Source: Reichenbachiella versicolor
GTDB taxonomy: Bacteria > Bacteroidota > Bacteroidia > Cytophagales > Cyclobacteriaceae
Direction of reading: 5' to 3'
DNA: 64,000 nt
Assembly (NCBI RefSeq): GCF_003171675.1
Contig: NZ_QFZQ01000007.1
Coordinates: 124,001 to 188,000 of the forward strand
The position numbers were made by a program, and so were the translations under genes. Position 1 is the first letter of the stretch. Every line of letters begins with the position of its first letter. The notes under the pieces were generated by a model that had not been told where the DNA came from, did no database searches, and saw only the letters and a program-made list of their open reading frames with translations. Below are positions 39,324 through 48,664 of the stretch, one piece after another.

Positions 39324-41639
39324 GTGCGAACATTTTTTTTTGTATTAATATTTCTGGCTTCATCCTATGGGTGGAGCCAGAATTGTAATATTACCTATCA
39401 AGGTCAAATTCTTGACCAAATGTCAGGACTTCCTAAGTGCTATGCTTCGATTATGATTTTAGAATCTAGTCAAGGTATGATCACAGATTCTTTGGGAAGA
39501 TTTGAATTTAAAAATATCTGTCCTGGTCAATATCATATAAAGGTTACTCATGTAGGTTTTACTCCAGAAAACTTATACGTAGACCTTCAAGAAAACAGTA
39601 ACCAAACCATCTCTCTTGATCGCAATGATGAGTTATTAGATGAAATTCTAGTACATGGTGAGACAGTAGAGTCATTGACAAAAGTCAGTAATGTACTTTC
39701 ACAAGAGAAAATTCTATTCGAAGCCAATAACAACTTAGCAGATCTCGCAGCAGTAATCAGTGGAGTAAATGTAGTAAAAAACGGCCCTGGTGTTTCAAAA
39801 CCAGTAATACATGGCTTGTATGGTAATAGGGTCACTATCCTCAATAATGGCATCAAACAAGCAGGTCAAAGATGGGGAAATGACCACGCTCCTGAGATAG
39901 ATTTATTTGTAGCAGATCATCTAGCTGTGATAAAAGGTGTCGCAGGACTTGAGATTAGTGGCGGCTCTCTTGGTGGAGTACTTGAGATACACCCTGGTCC
40001 AATAGCGAATGACCCTCACCTTCATGGTGATGTTAATTATATTTTTCAGTCCAATGGACTAGGTCATACGCTGAATAGTAAAATTCAAAAAGGAAATGAC
40101 ATCGATCAATGGAGAATCGTCGGTACCGCTAAACTAATTGGTGATGCTAAAGCTCCTGGCTATTTTCTGACCAATACTGGTCGAAGAGAATCAAACTTCG
40201 CGGGACAGTGGAATCATTCAATGTCTAAGAAATGGAAAATCAATTCCTATTACAGTTTCTTTCATACGGATATAGGAATACTCAAAGGGTCACACATCTC
40301 TAATACGAGAGACCTTAAATCGGCACTTACAGTCAAAGAACCATTCAATAATGACGATAACTTTAGTTACAAACTGGAATCACCAAGACAGAGTGTAAAC
40401 CATCACCTTCTTCTTCTAGAAAGTAATCATAGTCTCTCCGAGACTAGCCAACTCAGTCTAAAATACGCTGGTCAATTAAATCGAAGAAATGAATTCGATG
40501 TCAGAAGAGGTGGTGAATCTAATACACCTGCTGTAAGTATGTCCCTTAATTCTCAATATCTAGAAGCTACTTTAGCCAAAGACGTTAATGTTAACTTAAG
40601 TTATCGAGCAGGGTTGCAATACAACTACCTGATCAACAAGAATCATAATGGAACGACCGGTAGGCTACCTCTAATACCTGACTATAATTCACAAATCCCT
40701 GGGGCGTTTTTAACTTTTCAAAGAAGCTATCTTAAAAGCATTTTAGAGTTTGGCTTGAGGTATGACTTGGTCACACAAAACGTCAGAAATATAGAAAGAA
40801 ATGATATTGGCAACCTTGAGGTATACAAATACAACAATCTAGCTCATAATTTTTCTGTAGCTGCGGGAGTGAGTAGAGACTGGAATACGAATTTCACTAG
40901 CAAATTAAACATTGGTTTTGCACAAAGGGCTCCTGAAGTAAATGAGCTCTATAGTGATGGAGTACATCAAGGGGTAGCTAGCTATGAAAAAGGAGACCCA
41001 GATCTAACAGCCGAACATTCGGTCAAAGCTATTCTTTCGAATGATTACACTATTGGACGTAAATTATTTCTTCAAACAGTATTCTATGGTCAGTACTTTA
41101 AAGATTACATTTATCTCAAACCAGCAAATGACACTACAACTATTAGAGGTACTTTCTGGAAATTTGATTACGATCAGACTGACGCACTGTTATTAGGTGC
41201 TGATTTTAACTTTAGTTACACACTCTCTCATCACTACAAACTAGACTTTGGATATGCTCATTTGTATGCTCAAGATCTGGTCAATAATATTCCATTGGTA
41301 TTCATGCCTTCCAATGCCCTTACAGGACGGCTTACATATACAATTGATGATCAAGGAGTATTAAAGAACAATAGTGTATCGCTAGGGGGAAAATATGTAT
41401 TGGAAAGAGACATTATTCCTCAAGTAGAACAAGAAGAGCTATCACCTCCTCCTCCGTCGTATGTGCTTATTAACATTAGTGCTAGCACAAGTATTCTTAT
41501 AAATAAGTCTATAATCAATATTAGTTTCAAAGTTGAGAATTTATTGAATACAGAATATCGTGATTATCTGGATAGGTTAAGGTATTTTGCAGACGCATCG
41601 GGAATCAATGCGGTGCTAACACTTAACTATAAATTCTAA
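39324..41639 (+). CDS. TonB-dependent receptor, probable zinc uptake (ZnuD-like role)
   Basis: 771 residues with a GTG start and a signal peptide (MRTFFFVLIFLASSYGWSQ). Order: CarboxypepD_reg-like domain (~22-105), plug domain (ISGVNVVKNGPGVSKPVIHGLYGNRVTILNNGIKQAGQRWGNDHAPEID), then a 22-strand-type barrel ending in the aromatic residue F (LTLNYKF). HDHAPEID-type plugs occur in zinc/copper receptors. Being in one unit with the His-rich lipoprotein and divergent to zur makes zinc the likely substrate; this is inference. Confidence 0.85.
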   Translation: MRTFFFVLIFLASSYGWSQNCNITYQGQILDQMSGLPKCYASIMILESSQGMITDSLGRFEFKNICPGQYHIKVTHVGFTPENLYVDLQENSNQTISLDRNDELLDEILVHGETVESLTKVSNVLSQEKILFEANNNLADLAAVISGVNVVKNGPGVSKPVIHGLYGNRVTILNNGIKQAGQRWGNDHAPEIDLFVADHLAVIKGVAGLEISGGSLGGVLEIHPGPIANDPHLHGDVNYIFQSNGLGHTLNSKIQKGNDIDQWRIVGTAKLIGDAKAPGYFLTNTGRRESNFAGQWNHSMSKKWKINSYYSFFHTDIGILKGSHISNTRDLKSALTVKEPFNNDDNFSYKLESPRQSVNHHLLLLESNHSLSETSQLSLKYAGQLNRRNEFDVRRGGESNTPAVSMSLNSQYLEATLAKDVNVNLSYRAGLQYNYLINKNHNGTTGRLPLIPDYNSQIPGAFLTFQRSYLKSILEFGLRYDLVTQNVRNIERNDIGNLEVYKYNNLAHNFSVAAGVSRDWNTNFTSKLNIGFAQRAPEVNELYSDGVHQGVASYEKGDPDLTAEHSVKAILSNDYTIGRKLFLQTVFYGQYFKDYIYLKPANDTTTIRGTFWKFDYDQTDALLLGADFNFSYTLSHHYKLDFGYAHLYAQDLVNNIPLVFMPSNALTGRLTYTIDDQGVLKNNSVSLGGKYVLERDIIPQVEQEELSPPPPSYVLINISASTSILINKSIINISFKVENLLNTEYRDYLDRLRYFADASGINAVLTLNYKF

Positions 41640-41644
41640 TAAAC

Positions 41645-42232
41645 ATGAATCCAGTACTAAATCGAAACTTGTTCTTCGTAAAAGAACACGTGGGGATGTT
41701 CAAAGCATCTAACAACTACAACATCCATGATCCAGAAAACCAAGAAGTGATCATGGAATGTAGAGAACCTAATCTAGGAGTCTTCACCAAAATCTTTCGA
41801 TTCACGGACTACAAAAGAATGACACCATTTGAAGTGGTTCTTACGGACACTCAAGGGAACAAAGTCTTGACCGTGAAAAGAGGTGTTTCTATTTTCTTAT
41901 CTGAAGTTCAGGTATTGGACGAGAATGACCAATTGGTAGGGATGTTCAAGCAGAAATTTTTCTCTATCGGAGGGAAATTCGATATTCTAAACCCTTCAGG
42001 CGAAGTACTATGTCAACTAAAAGGGAAATGGACTAGTTGGGATTTCAAGTTTATCAAAGACAATGTAGAATTCGCTCATGTAAGTAAAAAGTGGGCGGGT
42101 CTTGGTAAAGAAATGTTTACCACTGCCGACAACTACATGTTGGAAATCAATGACCAGGTACCAGCGGACAATCCTATGCGTCAATTGATCTTAGGAGCTG
42201 TGATGGTTATAGACATGGTTCTTAAAGAGTAA
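41645..42232 (+). CDS. Phospholipid scramblase-related (LURP-one fold) protein
   Basis: 195 residues, no signal peptide. Recognisable scramblase/Tubby-like beta barrel: VKEHVGMFKASNNYNIHDPENQEVIMECRE at the start, FDILNPSGEVLCQLKGKWTSWDFKF in the middle, and a C-terminal hydrophobic helix (LILGAVMVIDMVL) that may insert in the membrane. The function in bacteria is unknown; membrane lipid binding is a guess from the fold. It starts 5 bases after the zinc receptor, so it may belong to that operon. Tandem array B lies downstream. Confidence 0.82.
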   Translation: MNPVLNRNLFFVKEHVGMFKASNNYNIHDPENQEVIMECREPNLGVFTKIFRFTDYKRMTPFEVVLTDTQGNKVLTVKRGVSIFLSEVQVLDENDQLVGMFKQKFFSIGGKFDILNPSGEVLCQLKGKWTSWDFKFIKDNVEFAHVSKKWAGLGKEMFTTADNYMLEINDQVPADNPMRQLILGAVMVIDMVLKE

Positions 42233-42380
42233 TCTTTACTCTAAAAAAAGAAATACGAACTTAGTGTATCATTCTTCGCACAAGATTGGATGGTACGCTA
42301 AGCTCTTCAATACTTTATTGCAACCCTGCAATAGAACTCCGTGAAACAATTACCATTCTTAGAAGGTCAGACGTAACGTT

Positions 42381-42737
42381 TGGTTGATCGCATGTAGTCC
42401 TTGGTTGATCAATTGTAACGTCTGGTTGATCACATGTAATCCTTGGTCGATCAATTGTAACGTCTGGTTGATCACATGTAATCCTTGGTCGATCAATTGT
42501 AACGTCTGGTTGGTCACATGTAATCCTTGGTTAATCAGTTGTAACGTCTGGTTGGTCACATGTAATCCTTGGTTAATCAGTTGTAACGTCTGGTTGATCG
42601 CATGTAATCCTTGGTCGATCAATTGTAACGTCTGGTTGATCGCATGTAATCCTTGGTTGATCAGTTGTAACGTCTGGTTGATCACATGTAATCCTTGGTT
42701 AATCAATTGTAACGTCTGGTTGGCCGCATGTAATGAT
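42381..42737. repeat. Intergenic tandem array B: 8 x 42 bp plus a partial unit, built of 21-bp modules
   Basis: Sixteen full 21-bp modules and a degenerate seventeenth. Odd modules read TGGTTGATC(A/G)CATGTAATC-, even ones TGGT(C/T)GATCA(A/G)TTGTAACG-. Neighbouring 42-bp pairs are sometimes identical (42423-42464 and 42465-42506; 42507-42548 and 42549-42590), showing recent local duplication. Most modules contain GATC. It lies between the convergent scramblase-like and YceI-like genes. Open frames cross it on both strands only because 42 is divisible by three. Same architecture as array A, different sequence. Confidence 0.95.
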
Positions 42738-42888
42738 CGTATGGCTAGGCACTAATCCCTTTTTGCATTTTGTTAGAGTTACTCACATTTAGCAATTCAT
42801 CTATCAAAGGGGCATGGAGCAATAGAGAAGCATAAAACTTTCATGAAGCTACCATACTGAATAGCCTCATGAAAACTTTATCATCAGA

Positions 42889-43512
42889 TTACTTAATCAA
42901 TGGCACTGAAAGTACTACATCCACATCTGGCCATAGTTTGGATACTCCATCGTCACCAGTATGTAGTCCCTTACATACCTCATTCAAAGCTGCAATAGCT
43001 GCGCTACCGTTCCAAGTAGTCACATCTACTGCTGTGGTTACAACTAAGGCAGTATCATTGACAGCGTATGTATATGGGGTATTGGCAGACATACCATTCA
43101 TCGTAAATTCAATTTCACCTTTACCATCAGCAGCACTTAAGATCTTTCCTTTAATCTCAGATGTGTTGAATGTGCCAAAAAATGAGGCTTTAATCTTTGG
43201 GTCTCTGATTACATTGTTAGAGTTGACTGTACTTGTTGGAATAGTAATTTTACCACCAGCCAAAATCTCTTCAGCAGTACCACTGATTTTATCAGCTTCT
43301 ATATTCAAAGTATCGAATGTCCCTCCTACTCCAGATCTGGAAGTAAACTTATAGGCTGTCCATTTCAATGAAGCTCCATTGGTCTTTACTTTCAATGACG
43401 GAACGGCTTCTGCAACTGGCTCAGCTATGGTTGTTTCTTTCTTAGCGCTTTTACTACAAGACATTACTACAACTGCCAAAACGGCAAATAATAAGGTTTT
43501 GAAAATATTCAT
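42889..43512 (-). CDS. YceI-family lipoprotein
   Basis: 207 residues with lipobox VMSC (Cys19). The YceI-type lipocalin barrel is recognisable from SLKWTAYKFTSRSGVGGTFDTLNI, ITIPTSTVNSNNVIRDPKIKASFFGTF and the GKGEIEFTMNGMSANTPYTY segment. YceI proteins bind isoprenoid or other amphipathic lipids in the periplasm; the ligand here is unknown. It is a single gene, convergent with array B and the scramblase-like gene. Confidence 0.85.
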   Translation of the reverse strand: MNIFKTLLFAVLAVVVMSCSKSAKKETTIAEPVAEAVPSLKVKTNGASLKWTAYKFTSRSGVGGTFDTLNIEADKISGTAEEILAGGKITIPTSTVNSNNVIRDPKIKASFFGTFNTSEIKGKILSAADGKGEIEFTMNGMSANTPYTYAVNDTALVVTTAVDVTTWNGSAAIAALNEVCKGLHTGDDGVSKLWPDVDVVLSVPLIK

Positions 43513-43935
43513 GATATATAGATTTATTTAAAGTGCGCCTAAGTTAAAAAACATTCTCAAAGGATCACTGAATCGTTTATCGCGTTTGACAGCCTCCGAC
43601 AGATTAAGTTCAACTAGAGAATTAAAATTCGAAACCATTCAACTCTGAAGATATCACAGTTCTTTAATAAGTAGAGAGCAAAAAAATACCAGCCGGACTC
43701 CTCCGACTGGTAGTACTAACTTTTACTAAATCTATTGTAGTTCTCTAAAACCTTAATCGCAGGGCGTTAGCCCGGTTTGATTGAATTTCCCCGCCCCTTT
43801 TGACTAGATAACTGAAGATAACCAGTACGCTGGATAGGGAGCTTCTTGAAAGATTCGAGATAGAACTCTGGGATAAATGAAGAGCCAAAACCTTGAAAGC
43901 CTAGGTTCTCAATTGGTGGACTTTTGACATGGCTC
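43513..43935. other. Intergenic region with one hairpin
   Basis: About 420 bases between the starts and ends of two minus-strand units. The only clear structure is an inverted repeat at 43688-43713 (TACCAG-CGGA arms, one mismatch, short loop) preceded by seven A residues on the left. Read on the minus strand the A-run becomes a T-run, so it may terminate the ABC operon that ends at 43936. No ORF of note. Confidence 0.5.
43688..43713 (-). terminator. Probable terminator of the nitrate-type ABC operon
   Basis: Arms TACCAG and CTGGTA extended by CGGA/TCCG across one mismatch, loop of about 4 bases. On the minus strand it is followed by at least six T. It lies about 220 bases after the last ATPase gene, farther than usual. 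Confidence 0.55.
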
Positions 43936-44769
43936 TTAGTGATTCAAGAAATTCATTAAATAACCTCTGTAATCATAATAATCTGGATGCTCAAGAATTT
44001 CTTTTCTTACCCTTGGACGTTCGTATGGAATCACAAGCTCATCGCCAATCTTAGCAAAAGGCCCACTGGTCATCATGATCACACGGTCAGCCAAGAATAT
44101 TGACTCATCTACATCGTGAGTAATCGCTATAGCTGTTATCTTTTCCTTTTGCCATACTTCTAATAGCACATCTTGCAGCTCTCCTCTAGTCAAGGAATCT
44201 AGCATACCAAAGGGCTCATCTAGTAGCAATACTTTTGGCTTAAGAGCAAATGCTCTTGCAATACCTACACGCTGCTGCATGCCTTGAGAAAGCTCTAGTG
44301 CTTTCTTATTAAAATCATTGCCTAGACCTACTTTATCTAAGTAGTATTTACAAATATCTAATTTCTCTTGTTTAGAGCCATGAGGAAAGACTTGCTTCAC
44401 TCCTATCAGTACGTTTTCTAATGCTGTCAACCAAGGGAATAAACTTGGAGACTGAAATACTACAGCTCTATCAGGACCTGCTCCATGAATTTGCTCTCCA
44501 TCCACTTTAATCTTACCCGCAGATATGTCATTCAATCCTGCAATCATGGTCAAAAGCGTGGATTTACCACAACCTGAGTGACCAATAATAGAAATGAATT
44601 CACTCTGTTTCACACTAAGCTGAAGATCTGAAAGCACCGTGTAGTCACCTTTTGGTGTAGGATATACTTTGGCTAAATCCTCTATCTTGAGCATGTCAGG
44701 TCTAGTATCTATTTCAGGCAATGAAGCCTTCGATTTTTTCTGAACTAATTCTTTATCTAATACTTCCAT
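43936..44769 (-). CDS. ABC transporter ATP-binding protein, nitrate/sulfonate/bicarbonate type (second ATPase)
   Basis: 277 residues. Walker A GHSGCGKS (63-70), signature LSQGMQQR, Walker B KVLLLDEPFGMLD and the switch His in AITHDVDES. The signature has Gln in place of the first Gly of LSGG, which is common in this subfamily. An N-terminal 25-residue extension precedes the nucleotide-binding domain. It resembles NrtD/SsuB. It is the last gene of the operon, following another ATPase by 41 bases. Confidence 0.9.
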   Translation of the reverse strand: MEVLDKELVQKKSKASLPEIDTRPDMLKIEDLAKVYPTPKGDYTVLSDLQLSVKQSEFISIIGHSGCGKSTLLTMIAGLNDISAGKIKVDGEQIHGAGPDRAVVFQSPSLFPWLTALENVLIGVKQVFPHGSKQEKLDICKYYLDKVGLGNDFNKKALELSQGMQQRVGIARAFALKPKVLLLDEPFGMLDSLTRGELQDVLLEVWQKEKITAIAITHDVDESIFLADRVIMMTSGPFAKIGDELVIPYERPRVRKEILEHPDYYDYRGYLMNFLNH

Positions 44770-44810
44770 AATGTGTGCTTTTTGCTATCAGTATTCACCA
44801 ATAGTTGGGT

Positions 44811-45704
44811 TTAAATGTGTTTTGACCTTTCGTAATCAGTCTCTGAAGGCTTTTTACCCCACTTGATCCACCCTGGCATCACTGGTTTCAGATCCGGAAG
44901 GGTGTACTCGGCATGTTGTTCAGCCTTTCTATTCTCCCCTAGCTCTATCAAATACTCGACGATTTTAGTTCTCAGTTTTTTGTAATTAGGGTCTTGGTTG
45001 ATCTCTGTGATCACCCTTGGTCTAGCAAAATCCACTTTAAACTCTGGCCCGAGCGTTGCATTTGGACCAGGAGTCAATGGAATTATTCTATCTGCCATGA
45101 TGATTCCCTCGTCCACATCATTGGTGATCAGCAGACAAGTTTTCTTGTCCTCACCCCAGATTTTTACGATCTCCTCCTGTAGCGTACCTCTGGTCAATGC
45201 ATCCAATGCAGATAATGGCTCATCCATCAAAAGCATTTTAGGATTCATCGCCAATGCTCTTGCTACTGAGACTCTCTGTCTCATACCTCCTGATAGCTCA
45301 GCAGGACGTTTGTCAATCGCATGTGTCAAATTTACCATCTCCACATACTTGCGGATTTGAGCATCTTTTTCTTTTTTGGAAGCGCTTTTCATTACTTCAT
45401 CGATTGCCAGTTTCACATTGGAGTAAACTGTCAACCACGGAAGAAGAGAATAGTTTTGAAAAACTACACCTCTATCTGGCCCAGGACCTGTGATTGGCTT
45501 ACCGTTTAGCAACACCTCCCCTTCGTCAGGGAAGTGAAGACCATTGATCAAATTGATCAATGTAGTCTTACCACTACCAGTAAATCCAACGATGGCAAGA
45601 AATTCTCCTTCCTCTACTGATAGATTGATGTTCTTCAACACCTCTACCTTATCTTTTCCCGTCCCGTAGGACTTTGATACATTTCTTAATTCTAAAAAAG
45701 CCAT
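44811..45704 (-). CDS. ABC transporter ATP-binding protein, nitrate type (first ATPase)
   Basis: 297 residues. Walker [10 protein letters not shown] (40-48), Q-loop [10 protein letters not shown], signature LSGGMRQR, Walker [13 protein letters not shown] and ITNDVDEGI where the switch His is replaced by Asn. A C-terminal extension of ~50 residues ends the protein, shorter than the binding-protein domain found in cyanobacterial NrtC. With the second ATPase it probably makes a heterodimer, so the missing switch His suggests one degenerate ATP site. Confidence 0.9.
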   Translation of the reverse strand: MAFLELRNVSKSYGTGKDKVEVLKNINLSVEEGEFLAIVGFTGSGKTTLINLINGLHFPDEGEVLLNGKPITGPGPDRGVVFQNYSLLPWLTVYSNVKLAIDEVMKSASKKEKDAQIRKYVEMVNLTHAIDKRPAELSGGMRQRVSVARALAMNPKMLLMDEPLSALDALTRGTLQEEIVKIWGEDKKTCLLITNDVDEGIIMADRIIPLTPGPNATLGPEFKVDFARPRVITEINQDPNYKKLRTKIVEYLIELGENRKAEQHAEYTLPDLKPVMPGWIKWGKKPSETDYERSKHI

Positions 45705-45749
45705 GTCTTCAATATTTTAAAGTTTGAATACTTATCACTGAATTGCCAA

Positions 45750-46850
45750 TTAAGCAACATCAGCTTTGTTGAAAGACATGAATTTCTGGATAGTAGCCAT
45801 GATTCTGTCAAGTCCAAAACCAATCATACCAATGACGAACATCGCTACAATAATTTTGGCGTTAGAATCATTCGCTCCATTTTGGAATTCCTCCCATACA
45901 AATGATCCTAGTCCTGGGCTTTGAGCCAATAACTCAATAGCAATCAATACCATCCATGCTACAGAAAGAGTAATTCTCAATCCTGTAAAAATCATCGGTA
46001 ATGAAGATGGTAATACCACTTTAAAAATATTTTGAAATACGTTTAGCTTTAGAACTTTAGCTACGTTTACGAAGTCTTTATCTACCGTCGCTACTCCCAT
46101 AGAAGTATTAACCAATGTTGCCCACATCGCGCAGAGACCAACAGATATAAAGGAGATCATGAATGATTTATCAGAATCTGATTCACTCAAAAGTGTCTTG
46201 ACAATCATGAATACAAGTAACAACCATACTACTGGAGATACTGGTTTCAAAATCTGAATGAACCAGTTGATTGAAGTTCTTAAAGTGGTACTTAATCCTA
46301 TAATAATACCTACCGGTATTGCGATCAATGCAGCAAGAAGGAATCCTGCAAACACCGTTTTCAAACTAGTCTGAATTTGATCTACGAAAGATGGACGTCC
46401 TGTATACTTAATAGGAGCTTCACCTTTCTCTGCTCTCTTAGCATTAATCTTGGCAGTCTTCTTCGCAAACTCTTCTTTCTTCTCAGAAATCGTCCAGTGA
46501 TCAGCAAGCAATGTTTTATACGCCGCCCAGACTTTGGCAGGAGATGGTAGTGTATTTGGTTGGCAACTTACATCACCTGATTCGATACATTTCTGCATCT
46601 CTACAGCTGCAGCTTCACCCTGCTCTGATCTAGCTTTCTCTATTCGGGCATTAGCATCTTTGTCATATAGAGACTGCGCTCCCATTCCCCAGATCACTAG
46701 GAATGTTAAAATCGACACGAGTGGAAAGATGGCTTTCTTTACAAAAAGCACCGCGTTTTTTTGTGGCTGTTCACCTACGCATAATCTAACTAATGGCTCT
46801 AGAAATCCTAGACCAATTAATCGCAACACTTTGATGATTGAATCTTTCAT
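45750..46850 (-). CDS. ABC transporter permease, nitrate/bicarbonate type
   Basis: 366 residues. A first transmembrane helix (~32-50) is followed by a long hydrophilic periplasmic stretch (~55-150, charged, with two Cys) and then the permease core of five helices. The EAA-like loop appears in NVFQNIFKVVLPSSLPMIFTGLRITLSVAWMVLIAIELLA. The long insert between helix 1 and the core makes it longer than NrtB (~275). It lies 46 bases before the first ATPase. Confidence 0.9.
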   Translation of the reverse strand: MKDSIIKVLRLIGLGFLEPLVRLCVGEQPQKNAVLFVKKAIFPLVSILTFLVIWGMGAQSLYDKDANARIEKARSEQGEAAAVEMQKCIESGDVSCQPNTLPSPAKVWAAYKTLLADHWTISEKKEEFAKKTAKINAKRAEKGEAPIKYTGRPSFVDQIQTSLKTVFAGFLLAALIAIPVGIIIGLSTTLRTSINWFIQILKPVSPVVWLLLVFMIVKTLLSESDSDKSFMISFISVGLCAMWATLVNTSMGVATVDKDFVNVAKVLKLNVFQNIFKVVLPSSLPMIFTGLRITLSVAWMVLIAIELLAQSPGLGSFVWEEFQNGANDSNAKIIVAMFVIGMIGFGLDRIMATIQKFMSFNKADVA

Positions 46851-47201
46851 GTGAATAGTATTTTGTTGTTAACTGTCACATGGAATTTGCATGAAGTGAC
46901 AATCCAAGCTAATGGGCGCTGTCTTGTCATGCTCATTTCATGAGTACTTGATTTAGTAATTCTTGTGGTCATAGCCTAGTGCTTATCTCAAGACCTGACC
47001 GGTTATAATTCTTCTATATTTTTCTACTTGTATGATACTTTGAAAAATCAGGGAGAGACTCTCGCCCCTCCCGTCAAAGCACCCATAATTTTCTTTTGTC
47101 AGGTTGATTACTCTAATTTTTGTTGGTTTAGGTTGGGTTAATAAACCTGACAGGTGTTTGACCTGTCAGGCATGATATGTTGATTAGATCTTTATTAATT
47201 A
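46851..47201. other. Long gap inside the importer operon
   Basis: 350 bases between the binding-protein gene and the permease gene, all on the minus strand. It holds the perfect inverted repeat described at 47146-47170 just after the binding-protein stop. I saw no ORF and no second promoter of the TAnnTTTG type. Confidence 0.5.
47146..47170 (-). promoter_or_regulatory. Hairpin after the binding-protein gene
   Basis: Perfect 10-bp stem CCTGACAGGT/ACCTGTCAGG with a 5-base loop, 32 bases after the stop of the binding lipoprotein. On the minus strand it is followed by TTTATT, a poor T-run. It could partly terminate or protect the upstream mRNA, raising binding-protein levels over permease. Function is inferred. 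Confidence 0.7.
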
Positions 47202-48596
47202 TCAGTCTTTGTTTCCTACAGGGAAGCTATTAATGTATCCGATTGGATCTTTACCATCATAAGTAATACCATCGATGAAGTCCGCTGTTGGAGCTTTGTA
47301 ACCATCCGTAGTAGGAATTTCATCTTTAGTCAAGTAACCTTCTTCAAGTAGAAGAGCTGCTGCTTTCTCCCAGATATCTGGTCTGTAGATATTCTTAATA
47401 GTCTCAGAGTACCATCCAGCTGGCTTAGATTCAGGAATCTGTCCCCATCTTCTCATCTGAGTCAAGAACCAAGTTCCGTCAGAGTAGAATGGATATGTCG
47501 CGTGGTATCTGAAGAATACATTGAAATCAGGCATTGATCTCTTGTCTCCTTTTTCGAATTCGAAAGTACCTGTCATTGAGTTTGCGATTACTACAGAGTC
47601 AGCACCTACATACTCAGGCATAGAAAGTATACCTACTGCTTGTGGTCTATTACCTTGAGCATCTAACCACTTACCTGCTCTGATCAATGCTTTAGTGATC
47701 GCAACAGCAGTGTTAGGATATTTCTCAGCGAAGTCTTTTCTCATTACGAAAACCTTCTCTGGGTTATTTTTCCATACATCATAGTTAGTAGTCACTGGCA
47801 CACCGATACCTTTGAATACAGCTTGCTGGTTCCAAGGCTCTCCCACACAGTATCCATAGATAGTACCTGCCTCTAGAGTAGCTGGCATTTGTGGTGGAGG
47901 AGTTACTGAAAGAAGAACGTCAGCATCTACTTGTCCTTGAATATTGTCAGCAGTATAAAAACCAGGATTGATTCCTGCTGCTGCCAACCAGTATCTGATC
48001 TCATAGTTGTGTGTAGAAACTGGGAATACCATACCCATTTTGAATGGTTTACCATCCGCTTTGTAAGACTCGATTACTGGCTTGATAGCGTCTGCCTTGA
48101 TTGGATGAACTGGCTTACCGTCTTCTCCTACTGGCACGTTTGGCTTCATTTTAGACCATACATCGTTAGAAACAGTGATACCGTTACCATTAAGGTCCAT
48201 AGAAAATGGCGTAATTAATTCAGCTTGTCTACCAAATCCAGCACCTGCAGCGATAGGCTGACCAGCCAACATGTGAGAACCGTCTAACTGTCCGTCAATC
48301 ACTCTATCAAGAACGTTCTTCCAGTTTGATTGAGCTTCAATCGTAACGAAAAGTCCTTCGTCCTCGAAGTAACCAAGCTCTTTTGCAATAGCAAGTGGAG
48401 CCATATCTGTCAACTTAATAAAACCGAAAGTCAATTCTGGCTTTTCGATTTCTAGCTGAACTGTTTTGCTAGTTTCCTCTTCAGCTACCTCTTCGGTAGA
48501 TTCAGATTTCTTAGCTCCACCGCACTGACTCAATAGAACCAATAGCGCGGCGAATACGCTAAGTCTTACGAATAAATTATTAAAAACTTTTTTCAT
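47202..48596 (-). CDS. Nitrate/bicarbonate-type ABC transporter substrate-binding lipoprotein (CmpA/NrtA family)
   Basis: 464 residues. Signal peptide with lipobox LSQC (Cys25), then a Ser/Glu-rich linker and a periplasmic binding fold: [26 protein letters not shown], the CmpA-type [10 protein letters not shown], and [13 protein letters not shown]. The ligand could be nitrate, nitrite, cyanate or bicarbonate; residues deciding this were not resolved. No nitrate reductase gene is in the window, so the substrate stays open. It lies between the porin and the permease in one operon. Confidence 0.88.
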   Translation of the reverse strand: MKKVFNNLFVRLSVFAALLVLLSQCGGAKKSESTEEVAEEETSKTVQLEIEKPELTFGFIKLTDMAPLAIAKELGYFEDEGLFVTIEAQSNWKNVLDRVIDGQLDGSHMLAGQPIAAGAGFGRQAELITPFSMDLNGNGITVSNDVWSKMKPNVPVGEDGKPVHPIKADAIKPVIESYKADGKPFKMGMVFPVSTHNYEIRYWLAAAGINPGFYTADNIQGQVDADVLLSVTPPPQMPATLEAGTIYGYCVGEPWNQQAVFKGIGVPVTTNYDVWKNNPEKVFVMRKDFAEKYPNTAVAITKALIRAGKWLDAQGNRPQAVGILSMPEYVGADSVVIANSMTGTFEFEKGDKRSMPDFNVFFRYHATYPFYSDGTWFLTQMRRWGQIPESKPAGWYSETIKNIYRPDIWEKAAALLLEEGYLTKDEIPTTDGYKAPTADFIDGITYDGKDPIGYINSFPVGNKD

Positions 48597-48621
48597 GAGT
48601 TTTGATTTTCAATGTTTATAA

Positions 48622-48641
48622 CGAGCCTCATATGAGGCTCG
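48622..48641. promoter_or_regulatory. Perfect 20-bp palindrome between porin and binding-protein genes
   Basis: Two 10-base arms CGAGCCTCAT and ATGAGGCTCG with no spacer, lying in the 68-base gap. No T-run follows on the minus strand. As RNA it forms a tight hairpin 26 bases before the binding-protein ATG; it may set the ratio of porin to binding protein. Confidence 0.65.
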
Positions 48642-48664
48642 CGTTAGTATTATTAGTGGATTGA

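Noticed and set aside
32861-42737. CRISPR arrays
   Set aside because: Units are contiguous with no unique spacers, and no cas genes are in the window.
42359-42755. Overlapping open frames on both strands across array B
   Set aside because: Both strands stay open through period alone; the products are low-complexity 14-residue repeats with no recognisable domain.
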